Origin: Helopsaltes ochotensis
Lineage: Eukaryota > Chordata > Aves > Passeriformes > Locustellidae
Direction of reading: 5' to 3'
Assembly (NCBI GenBank): GCA_013400155.1
Contig: VXBM01000043.1
Location: 145,097 to 209,096 of the forward strand
DNA length: 64,000 bases
The notes beneath the pieces were generated by a model, which saw only the letters and a list, made by a program, of their open reading frames with translations, was not told the DNA's origin and did not search any database. The position numbers and the translations under genes were made by a program. The first letter of the stretch is position 1. Each line of letters begins with the position of its first letter. Shown here one piece after another: positions 1-11,362 of the stretch.

Positions 1-2210
1 TTGTACAGTGCCACAATAGTAAAGCAGCAATTATGGGGGGTCTGATATTTCTCACGCAAATTATTACAAAAAAATAGAAACACATCCATAAAACCTGCTA
101 CCTGAAAGACCAGTTTGGATTCAGAAAACAGTCTGTACTTTTAGGATCACCAAATTAAAATGTAGATGGCTAAATATACAGAACTGTTTTCTCTGATGTG
201 AAGAGGAAAAAATAATGCAAGAGACTACATTTCAAAACACTTGACAGGACTACTTTTCTAATGACTTCATGCTGAAAAACCTAAATGACTGAAACAAAGG
301 TTTTGGCAAATTCTTCAAGAAAGGACAGCATAACAAGAAAGAGACAGCACTATATATATATTTCTTATATTTATGTTTTCAAGAGAATTACAAGGCCGCA
401 TTGGAACAAATGAATTAACGTATTCCCATGTGCTTTGGATAGTAAGGGCACATGGCATTTGTCACATCCCTACTGGACTAGCACATGTAATAGAAATGGA
501 TAACCAGGACAAGAAAATTAGTATTGGGACCAAGCCCATACATTATTGGAAGTTCTTTCTTTTTTTTTCTCTTACTCTCTTTCTACAAATACAAACAAGC
601 CCTGTGAAAGTATCACAGTAAGGGAGCACTAAATTAAAAGAGCCAACCACAATAGCATTAGCATTAGAGGTTACAACAAATGAAATCATTGCTGGGAAAA
701 AATCCTAAATGCATGCATCTCCACAAAGAACTTCGAAACAATGACTTTAGTCCATAGGGAAATGCTGTGGTATATAATACAGTATCATTACAATAAAAAA
801 GGAGCCATGAGGCACATCACTAAGAGAGAAAACAAATCAAAACAAAACAGCGAAGAAAAGCGAGCGGCTTATTGTGTCTCTGCCAAGGGTGAAGTAAACA
901 GTACATCTGTTTCAAAATTCAGACCCCTGCATCTGACCAAAACTGTCCATTAGAAAACAGAGTCAGGAAAGGTTAGTGACATTTTGAGTGTCTAGTTTCT
1001 TTATGCTTTTTCCTTGCACACAGAAAAGCAGTTCTGAGTGCACACATTTATAATAAATCCAATTATTAAAAGAAAATAATTTTAGAAATTGTCTTCTGCA
1101 TTAAAAATACTCTTATCATAAACATGGATCATACTGTGTACAGACAGTCTGTCTGACTTATAGCAGCTCAGTTCAGCCTGTGCAAGATAACCAGGAGTAA
1201 TGGTTTTTGATAATCAGGCCACAGTATTAATATAACATGAACCATAAATGCTTTTGTACTACATCTCTGGTTAAGCTACCAAATCTCATTGGAATATTAA
1301 GGAGGAAAAAGCTATCTTCCACCTTCTCTTCTAAATTATAAAACATGCTTCAGAGTATTTCTCCAGATGCCTATTTCTCCAGAACAGACACTACAAAAGT
1401 AAGTACGTGGTACAGGTGATGAATGGCTGTATCTTAAATAAACCTCTGATCGGTTGTATCCAGTTCAAACTCAAATATTGCTTGCTGGGTCAGAGTTTTG
1501 GTTCCATAGAACTTAGCTGTGAGATTTCAAGTGCCAGTAATCCTGGAAGGGATCAGTCTGCTTGGGAAAGTGGAATTCATTTGCTCTGGGAGGAGAAAAC
1601 TCCATTTCAGCAGGTTTCATCAGTCCTCTGCTTCTATAGCATTAATCTGAAGGCACTCCAATTGTGGAGAACACCTAAATAATTCCCATTTTCATCAATA
1701 TTATCAGTAAGTTAGATCTAAAAAGGCAGTATCAATGCTGAGATTTGGGGAGTATTTTACAACACATCAGAATAAGGTGACTCAGAAATATACCTTATGT
1801 AAAACATAGCTGTTTTCAGAAACACAACCCATACATGTCATTACAACTAAATTTCAAATTAGTATGGGGTAATGCAAACCCACAAGCTTTTCAGAGAAGC
1901 AGCATGACCATAATATAATGCTTAAACAATGCTGCTTCCACAAAATAAATAAATGATATAAAATAAAAGCACAAAAATATTTTGATTTTACAAAACAGAA
2001 TTCTAGTTGAAATATTTGAATTGTTTGTAAGGCCATTCCACATCAATTGCTGGTGGAATACAATTCAAATAACATAGCTGACTTTCTGGGTATTTTGCAT
2101 TTACTTATGATAGGTGAAACAGAAAGCCAAAGCCCATTGCTAAGTTTTGATCATTAAAAAATCCATGGTAATTTTAAAAAGAATATGGGTGTTAAATTAA
2201 TCACAGTGAA
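1..2210. other. Unique AT-rich non-coding DNA
   Basis: No gene or recognisable repeat is visible. Reading frames are short (at most about 90 codons), lack known domains and do not sit between plausible splice sites. A short TA run occurs near 350-362. This could be intergenic or intronic sequence. Confidence 0.6.
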
Positions 2211-2292
2211 TCGGCCAAATTCCAGTTTGGTAATTACATGCTGCAGACCTAAAATTCCCCCTGCAGTTTCAATTGGAGAAGTTATTCTTAAC
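2211..2292. repeat. Decayed short palindromic amniote repeat (copy 1)
   Basis: The block begins with GGCCAAATTC, and its middle reads AATTCCCCCTGCAGTTTCAATTGGAG. This follows the layout of short palindromic repeats common in turtles, crocodilians and birds: a GGGCCAAATT-type end, then a 'tgacttcaatgggag' core. The family assignment rests on remembered consensus patterns and the copy is heavily diverged. Overlapping short reading frames on both strands here come from the repeat and are not genes. Confidence 0.4.
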
Positions 2293-3787
2293 TTTTCTTC
2301 TAAAAAAACATTGCATTTTGTGGTGCTACTAACTTTTTGGCCCAAAAAGTTTCATTTCAGTACCAGGCAAATGGGCTGAAAAGCTTTTGGGTCTCCTCAG
2401 ACTAAAGATATCTTAAAAACATTACTCTTCCAGTATGCTACTTCATCCAACTATTTTTTCCCCCTCATCACACACATATCTATCTTCTCCCCTGAATGCA
2501 GCAGAAGCATCCATTTATCTATTACTTCCCTAGTTAAGAAAACCTTGTCTGTGCCTTCCACAACCCTAATCTGCAAAATCAAGCATCCCACTCATCTGAA
2601 ACAGAGTCAGGTGAAAGAATGCAATGAGCATCGTCATGGACTCTCCAGACAAAGAACAAGAAAACTCACTTGGCATCTTGGATATGGGTCTTATGAAGAG
2701 CACAGGCACTTGCTGCCTCTGCTCTTTCAGAAACAAATAAAAAGACTGGGATTCCTTCTCTACTCTTAGACAATAGAAAAATGACAGACATGGTAGCAGT
2801 GCTAATTCTTTCTTTCTTTCTTAACAATAGTTACATATAATAAATTAAAGTCCAGCATCTATCTAACCAATTAACCAGAAAGATTTGGATAGAAACCAAC
2901 TGTGGAAGTCACCATTAATTTTTAAAATAGCTAAGCTATTAGGCCTCATGGACAGCCAACATTATCAGAATCCTTCACACAGTCACTGGAAGACAACTCT
3001 TACTTGCTTTTGCAGAAGCATCCAGGATAGCATATGTAAATAGATGCAAATGTAGAAAGGCCAAAGACAGAGAGTAAGAGACCAAGAACACACTGCCACA
3101 TAGAAAGAGAATGTGCCTGTTAAGGTAAGACAAATACAGGGGACAGGGAGACACGCAGACGCTGGGCTGCTCCAGGCAGGTAAGAGTAGGCATCTGTCAG
3201 TCTGCCACTGTGGCAGCCTCCTCTGACATGGCCCTGCTGGCTCCTCTCCAGGTAAGCTGCTTTTTGAGCTGAGGACAAATGTATATTGTACAGAAGGCTG
3301 GCTAGAGTTTTCCAAGTTTCTATTAAGGCACATTTTGTAAGTGATAACATCTCTAAGTGTAACAAGCAAAATATTACTAATTGATTTCAGCATGAGCTAT
3401 TCAAGATAAGATGGAATAGGAACAGTGGCTGAAGTAGAAGTGTTTAAATGAGACACGGGGTCTGTTCCTTGCTTCTGACCACTGTAGATAAACAATAAAA
3501 TTATACATGGCTGCAACAGTATTCTGTGTCAACAGTATTAAGTGGACAGCTTCTAATTACCTTTAGCTCATAAAGCTGGAGAGTTTGATCTATTGCTTAA
3601 AAGCTTTTTAGTTTAATTTATTTTAATCAACAATTCTATTTTTAGCAGTTGTTTCTAAAATGTTTTTCCAGTAAATGGGTTGCTAGATAGGGTGGTTGCA
3701 GGTCTGGTTAGCTATATGGCTCGCCTCCCAAGATGCACAACCCCAAAGTCCCCCAGCTCAGTAAGAATCTGCTGATGTAAAATGAGA
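2293..3787. other. Unique non-coding DNA with a TTTC microsatellite
   Basis: A short (TTTC)n run lies at about 2807-2822. Three overlapping minus-strand reading frames at 2975-3393 (up to 136 codons) show no domain or plausible exon structure. I regard them as chance frames in a slightly GC-richer patch. Nothing else is recognisable. Confidence 0.55.
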
Positions 3788-4440
3788 TTGTGCTATTTTT
3801 TACATAAGCAGGAAATTAAACTACAATAAAGCCACTCCCCTTCCCCTGCCCCTTTCCATAAGGAAGGGGCAAAAGGAGAGGCTATGGGTTGAGATAACAA
3901 TTTACTAAGAGCACAAAGCAATGGAATAAGACATGCTCAATATAGTTATCTTAATAATTATAAATAATTAATATGGTAATATTAATAAGTATACAAAAAA
4001 GAGGTGTTTTACCCACAAAATGGTATTCACACCACAAACAAAACCAAGATGGTGGCTGCTCTGTGCAGGTCACCCCGTGCGGTTTCCCCAGACAAAGGCA
4101 ATCTGTGACTGTTCCTGCCCACCGCCCTCGCACATTTGGGAACAAAGGCAATATGGTGGTGGAGCTCACGTGGTGAGCATTTCCCAAACAGTGAAGGATA
4201 TCGGTGCCCTGCCTCCTGGTCGGCGCTGTTGCTTCAGCACTAGGAGCAGTTGAGTTTTCGCCGCTGTCCCTTTCAGCACCAGAGTCCAGAGGTGCTCTCT
4301 GGAGAGAACAGGAGGGGGGACTGGAGGGATGGCAGAGGGAACGAGCCTGCAGGAGTTAATGCCACCACTTTTCCAGAGCAAGATGAAATGGCCCTTTTTG
4401 AACAAAAGCATGACCCCCAGCAAGGATGTGCCTGGTAAAG
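3788..4440 (-). mobile_element. Diverged ERVL-type solitary LTR, minus strand
   Basis: Read on the minus strand, the 3' part contains 'ttatctcaaccca' (near 3885-3897), a pyrimidine-rich stretch ending in 'gccccttcc', a GGGGAGTG-type stretch and a 'gtagtttaatttcctgc' terminus near 3795-3828. This order matches the R-U5 end of the bird ERVL LTRs seen more clearly at 25893-26445. The ATT/AAT-rich block at 3950-3992 also fits that part of the LTR. A short hairpin (3848-3857 with 3862-3870) lies inside. The GC-rich portion from about 4040 to 4440 ('ccaagatggtggctgc') is probably the U3/R of a different subfamily, and its right-hand boundary is a guess. No internal retroviral genes are present, so this is a solitary LTR or an LTR fragment. 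Confidence 0.55.
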
Positions 4441-5970
4441 AATAACAAGCTGGTCACACCCACACAGCACTGAACCCTACAGCAGTGGCCATATTTCATA
4501 GCAATCTTTTTTTTCTTCCAGTTGCAACAGTGTCCAATAATATCTAATGTATTTTTTATTAATGTAGTGGGATTCAGTGAAAGGAGGACATTAATGCTCC
4601 CATGCTTTTCTAAACATGGCTGTCATCCCTGGCAACATTTTCCTATGTCCCTGCTCATGGTGTAAGGTGCTAGGACAGGAGGCCCTTGACGAGGCAGTTA
4701 TTGGGCATGAAGAATCCAAGAAACTATGGAGAGGGAAAGAATGGCAGTTTGTGCTACTAGTACAAACATATTGCTTGGTTGTACCTTCTCCCAGATGAAA
4801 GAAATGGCTCAGGAAAAGGGCAGTTTTGATCACATTTCACAATCCCTCGGACTCTGGGAAAAAGAATGGTGAAAGGGAAATGAAAAGACATACAACTTCT
4901 GAAACTCTGCCACAGGATGCTGGAAGTACAAGTCATCCACAAAGATCCAAGACTGTTTTCACTAACAAAGCTTTTATTCAAGGCTGCAATGTTATTCTTG
5001 GGATCAAATTTAATAATTCAGTGGTAGTGAACCTTCTTGTGCTTTTGCGGTATTGATTAATCCTTTTGACACTCATTTGGCTAATATGCATGTGGGCTAT
5101 TCAGGTACTAATTTTCATAAAATTCAGACCAGAACAGTATCAAGCTATTCTCTCACTACAGCACAAGCAATTTAATAAAAATATCCCCATATGTCATATG
5201 TCTGATATTAAAAAGAGGAAAAAAAACAACACAAAAATCATGGACTTCATGACTGTCATGAGACTACAGAAAAGATCCATCCTTAGCTATAATAAGAAAA
5301 ATGACCTTGGCACAGGGCACTTCCCGAAAAACGAAGGACTGGCTGGGGTTAATGGCCTACAGCTTTGCCTGAGGCCATCAAGTCTCCCAGTCAGTCATTA
5401 ATCCCCCGGAAGTACCCCGGTGCCTTGATCATTTCTACTTAATTAAAGTCAGTGATCCCCAGGATGCCTCCATTTCACCAGGAGACTCTTTCTAGTTACT
5501 TCAAGGAATGTGCCTCTCAAGTCCCTCCCTTCATTTCTCTCTCTCTCTCTCAAGATATTTGACATGACATGTTCCAATTTCCTTTTTAATGGCCAATGTT
5601 TAATATGGCTTACAAATAATTATTTTTTATTTCATCTTTGACATGAACCCTTAGTCCAAAATTGAAAAATTAGTTCTTTTTTTTTTCCAAGGGAAAAAAT
5701 ACATCTCCGGTTCTCTCATGAGGGACACTGAACCCAAAGTAAATAATTACCAAGGTTTAAAGAGCTTCCATCTTAAAAAACAAACAAAACCAAAAGCAAT
5801 ACATCTAAATGAGGAGAAAAAACCCCAGAATTATGTTGTGGGGATGAGCAGAAATCACACAGGATGATTTAATGGAAAATCAAAAATGAGAATCTGCTCT
5901 TACTGCCTTTTTTCCCCATCCAAGTCTCTAAGTCTGGAAGCACTTATGAGAGTTAATTTAATGATTATCA
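4441..5970. other. Unique non-coding DNA with a CT microsatellite
   Basis: A (CT)n run is at about 5536-5551. The section 5320-5480 has an unusual mix of CCCCGG-type CpG sites and a TTAATTAA core and could be a conserved element. Frames at 4826-5056 and 5066-5401 (76 and 111 codons) lack any recognisable domain. Confidence 0.55.
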
Positions 5971-6051
5971 GAGGCCTCACAGACTTCAGTAGAACTACAC
6001 ATATGCAAGGAGGTAAGTACTTGTGTTTTCAGAACCAAAGCCTACACTTAC
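5971..6051. repeat. Decayed short palindromic amniote repeat (copy 2)
   Basis: The core 'agacttcagtagaactac' followed by 'acatatgcaaggaggtaagtac' parallels the pattern 'tgacttcagtgggactactcacatgc...taagtg' found in a widespread reptile/bird repeat. The flanking GAGGCCT and AACCAAAGCC fit decayed GGCC-type ends. Assignment is from remembered pattern only. Confidence 0.4.
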
Positions 6052-9000
6052 ACAAAATAAAACAAGCCAGAAGGGCCACCAGTGTAGCTCTCTTCAGAAA
6101 ATCAGTTTCATCCCACTGACACTTTGCTAACAGTCTGTTTCAGTTTACACAATATTGACCTAGACTTTGACATTTCAAATGGTGATCTGAAAACAGGCTA
6201 CATATTAAAACTACACTCTTATGTACATCTGAAAATTGAGATACAGAGTTAGGTCAGCTTCATATACAAGAGCCTGAGATGCATTTACTATCCCAAAGAT
6301 CTGATAACCCAAGTCCTGATCTTTCAAATCTTTGGTATCCCATGTGGTAGGAGGATACAGTGCATCTTTAAATTAACATTCACACTTAAACCTGTACTTA
6401 CTGTACACAGTCCAGGCACCTGATGATTTGGAGTATTTCAAGTCCAAATTAGAACTTTGCAAGCCTACTTCCAACTCTATAACAGACTGCACTAACACTA
6501 TAGGTAGTTCCTAATAGTTTGCTTTGCAGGCCTAACTTCAAACTAGGATTTTATCTTAGTAAAGAAAGCCAGTGGCTACTCCAGACAACAGCAAAGGAGG
6601 CATTACAGAAGCCTTTCAAAACTACATTGTAGTAGGTAGCTATTTTGGCAAAATTACATCCATTACAAGTACGTGCATGTATGTATGGCCCAGCACACAC
6701 AACAGGCAAATAAATACCATTATCTATGGGTACACACTGCACACTTGGGGGGTGGGGGGAGTGTGTGTATACATAGAGACAGAGAAGGCATGCATAATTT
6801 TGTAATTATTTGTAATACTATCACAGAACGAGAATATAACTAGACTGATTCATTGTCCTAGCATTTTGCAGAACAACTTGACAAGCTTGTTGAATCTCTA
6901 CAGTCAGAATATTATAAAAATTAAGAAAATAAAACTGTCATATGATAGTCATATGTATTGGGCCCAGTAGTATCAATACTGTATTTCATGCTAGTCAAAA
7001 GCAATGACTTAGCAATGAGTTAGACCGTAAATCCGAATGCATTTACACATTGCATCATAACTGACTGCTTCAGTCACTGACAGCATAACTGAACACAACT
7101 GCTACTGGTCTGATCACAAATGCAAATTTTCCTCTCATGATAAAAATACCAGTTACTGATCTTTTTAGGATATTTTTGTAACGATTTAACACTACTTTCA
7201 AGGCATTTATGGCTGCTGTAAGAACAATTATTATTAATTATTCCAACTGAAATAGCCTGTAAGAGTCCCAGTTCCTGGAAAGTCTTGTGTGAGAGAATTT
7301 CCCAGTTGCAACAAAAGGAAGCTCACATGTGCATTGAATATACAAGTTCTTTAACTACATTCAGATCATCACCTCAGTGACTCTTCAGCAACATTATGGA
7401 AGTTACAGTTATCATGGGTTCCTATTAAAGCTGCCCTTTCTGGATATAAAGAAGCCTTAACAAAGTCTGCCCAATCTTTTTATTATTTCAGGTTTGACAT
7501 CACTAACACAGGAGGTGAACCCTCTCCAAGGAAGATTAACTGTGCTGTAACGAAGATGTCATGATCTTGACAAACAAAAAGGAGTTAACTTAAAATTTCA
7601 ACAGCTGCAGGTCTGACTCCAAACTTTTTCAGAATACTTTCTCATCTGCTGCTCTGGTTTACAAACAACAAGCAAAATGAGCCTATGCTCAACACCTTTT
7701 CCATCTTGAGTTTAGCAGGATGGATGAAAGAGCTTTATGCCTCTCAATTAGCACTAGTCAGATAGAAGGACATCCCCACACAATGCAGAGTATTTGCAAC
7801 CCTGAGATAGCTTCTATCCCTGAATAAGCCCACCCTGTTTATGAGTCCCAACTGTTCATATTTCATTTGCTACTCACCTTTCAACAATGATGCTTTTCTT
7901 GCAATGGAATGAGCTAGGGAAGAATGACACCAAGTTAAATGTAAACCTTTTTTGATACCTCCCATACCATAGCATTGCTTAAATACTACTATTTGCTGAA
8001 CTACACTCACATCAAGCACAACATTGCATAAAAACATCTCCATTTCCCATCACATGCTCTTCCATTAAACAGGACATTTCAAAAGTTTGAGATGGTGCCT
8101 GCAGGAGTTCAGTTGTGACAATAGAGAAGATATATTTTGTAGATTAAAACGCTTTAGTGGTATTAATTTGGTGTTAACAAATGGATCCATATATTAAAAC
8201 AAGAGTGGTTTCACTAATCATTTTACTGATCAAAGAAATAATTTCCTAAGTGGACAAACTTTAAGCCTATCAGTGAGAACAAACTTTGAACAGTTTAATG
8301 ATGCTCAGGAAGAATTATTCCTCATGAACAGCTAAAAGATCTGTAAAAAAATGTTATTTCAACACTGAAGCAGTTTAAGTGACTGACTGAAACCACAATG
8401 TATAAGCAGCATAACTTGAGTTTGGCAGATCAGAGCCAAATAAAAAGTGATGATAAGCGACATATCTAATAATGTACTCTCAGTGTCTTGTCATTAACAC
8501 AATTATGTCAGTACAGTCAATCAGCACTTTGCCTTGACTTTAAAGTAAGATTCTGAATACATGTTTCTAGAGTTGGAGGGATTAGGGCAGAGAAGAATCA
8601 TTGAATTTAAAGCCACAGTTATTCATGGCTTTTTAGGAAAACAAGGTTATCCATTTATTATATGCTTTGTGCTGGAATAACACTAAAATGATTCTTATGA
8701 GTTCAATACCATCTGTAATATCCCTCTGGCTACACAAAACAAAGGGACTCAAGATGAAGTATTCCTTTCACAAATGAGAAACTGATTTACTACCTGAAGT
8801 GATAATTAATGCTATTCAGTTTGGTTTTGAGTAGGGATGAATAGGATAAAATGACAATGCTTTCCTCTTGAAAAAGTTTCTTTGCTATATGCTGGCAGCA
8901 CTGACAAACATATGCCATCAGCCGTGGCAAGTGATGGCATCTGCCAGAAGCAAATGATTATGAAATGGATCACCTCTGTGGCTTAGTGACAAAGTCTGTA

Positions 9001-11318
9001 TAGAAGTCTGGATAGGCAGAAGCACATTCAACTATACCAAAGCAGGGACATAACCCCTATGGTACTGTAGTCCACAACAGCAAGAATTTATTAAATAATG
9101 TTTTTCAGATAAAATTTGCCTTCATAAAGACTTCCACAGAAGATCTGCCTGCTTCAACACATCAGTTTATTTTAAAATAAATTATTAAAAACAATGCTGA
9201 GACCCTGGCCATGAACCTCCAGATGTTGGGATGTTCAGAAGGTAAGCTGCCTAAAATCCTTAGGTTGCGCCTTACGAGAGCAGCCATCCTGAAAATCCAT
9301 ACTGGATTCCAAAGCAGCAGCCAGGACAAAATCCAAAATCCAACAAACCAAATCCTCATGGGATATAAATTAAGCCAGAGCCCTGATTTTGCTAATGAAT
9401 CAGATCTGCCATATAAGATGCTAATATTCTTGGTACTTCCACCCTTGGAGTTGCTCTATGAGGGCTTCTGAACTAACTGCAGCCTGCTGAACAATAAGCA
9501 TCATTCTGCCCCTCTGGCTTCTCTGACCAAATCTCTGTAAGCTTTTCTGACCCACTCCTGGCTTTCCTGATAGCTTTACATGTAATCCTTCCCTGATCCC
9601 CACTCAGCTCTTCTGACACCATGACTTCTTCCCTCATGCAGCCTGAATACTTGCTCTAATAGTTCTTTCTCTGCTTCAGTTTTACTTCCTTTCCCATATC
9701 CTTAGGATCCAAATACGTCTTCCAGTGTTTCTGATTTCCTGCTCCACTGACCTTGTGTCAGCTAGGACAAAATTGGTCTGATCCTGTCTGATCACACATT
9801 TTTCTCCGAACAATATTGTATATACCTACAATCCTCTCTTTTCTTTCTCCTTGGTATTTTGATCCTTTCTACCTCCATTTGTCCCATTTTGATCCACTTT
9901 CAGCTTCCCCTGAGCCTCTACATTCCTCTCTGAGCCTTCTTTTGCTACACTGGATCCCTTCTCCACTCTTGCTGTGTGGCTCCAATAATGCTTCAACATT
10001 TCCTTCTCTCTCAAAATCCCCTGAATCTCAGCTCTGTAACATGTAGTATATTCAAAACGTGTACTGTGAAATCAGTGGGAATTTAATAACAAAGAAATAC
10101 ACTGCCACTACTGCTGAAGAACATGACTGTGAATAATAAAGAAAACAATATTTACTACCCATTCTCAAAATTTATTTCCTACATTGTTAAGATATGGGCT
10201 CCTCATTCTAGTTTTAAATTGACACTTCTAAGTCCTGGACCCTGTAAACCTCTATTTTGTACAAGTTTTATCCAGGGGATGAGATTATCATCATCCCCTG
10301 ACCATTTTGCTCACAGAGGTACATGGCACTAACAATGGACACTCGCAGTGAGGACTAATGCAAGTTCCATCAGCTGCTATGACTGAAGAGTGGGTGGCCT
10401 GAAAGCAGCGTCCCTGCCGTGCCTGCTCTGGTGGCACCCAGCCTGCACGTGCTGCTCAGGATGGCAGGGCAGGAGCTCAGCTCAGCGCCCCTTCAGCCAC
10501 TGGAAGCAGAATTAGTTCTTCATTTACCAGAGGAGCACAACAAGGGGCTCCCCACTGGCCACAATCACAGTATTGCAGGCCTTGTACAGACCCACAAAGG
10601 ACAAACACAGCTAAGTCCTCCCACCGCGCTGGAGATGTGCTAATGAAGGCCTTTCGCTGAATGCTCCTACACAGGTATTTCACATCAATAAAGGCAAAGT
10701 TTCCAAACAGCTGATGGTTCAAGCACACGTTGAGTTAACATTTCTCTCCATTTAAGACTATACTGCATCAGCAAAAATTCAGTAAGGAACATTAATTATC
10801 AAATGTGCCAGTTTTGTGACTATTAAGTACCTCGTTAGAGTCAGTTTTTGAAACAGCATTCATGAGCACTTTTACACCGGACAGAACGGCACATTTGGCA
10901 TTGTTTAACCCTTCAACATGACCCAAAAGATTTTGTGTCCTATTTGTTAAGGATTTTTTGGATAATTTCCATTTTTATTTTGAGGGTTTTCTTAATAGAC
11001 AAAATTTTGAATGCATTTTAGCTGTTCTTGAAAAATAGGCAAACTAAGGACATTGAAAAACAGCATTCTTTTATTCAGTTGAAATAAAATTTATCCCTAG
11101 AGCTGCTACATGTTTTTCATTCATACCTACAGCATTAAAAGCTGGTTAAAGAAAAAACATTGCCTACATATTGTATATAAAAATATATATTCATAAACAC
11201 TCATTGCTGACAACAACACCGGTCTTTGTGTTTACATTAGCACATATAGAATCAAATTTTTTAGCTACAATATATTTCCTTTAATCTATCAGAAGGAAAA
11301 CCTCATACTTCAACAAAG

Positions 11319-11320
<2 letters not shown>
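6052..11320. other. Unique non-coding DNA, pyrimidine-biased at 9.5-10.0 kb
   Basis: No gene is recognised. From about 9460 to 10040 the plus strand is markedly C+T-rich with many cttctc/tccctc runs. A locally GC-rich patch lies at 10380-10640; neither strand gives a recognisable protein there. A small (GT) run is near 6762-6772. Confidence 0.55.

Positions 11321-11360
<40 letters not shown>
11321..11360 (+). repeat. Poly(A) tract, A40
   Basis: Forty consecutive A residues are followed by ggaaaaacaaataaaa. The upstream 300 bases do not resemble a known retroposon or processed transcript, so it is recorded as a mononucleotide repeat. It could be the tail of an unrecognised old retrocopy. Confidence 0.95.

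Positions 11361-11362
<2 letters not shown>

Noticed and set aside
2983..3393. 136-codon minus-strand frame as a gene
   Set aside because: Three overlapping frames in different phases on the same strand, no domain, no splice context.
11000..11360. A40 tract as the tail of a processed pseudogene
   Set aside because: Upstream sequence resembles no transcript and no AATAAA at a suitable distance or flanking duplication was seen.
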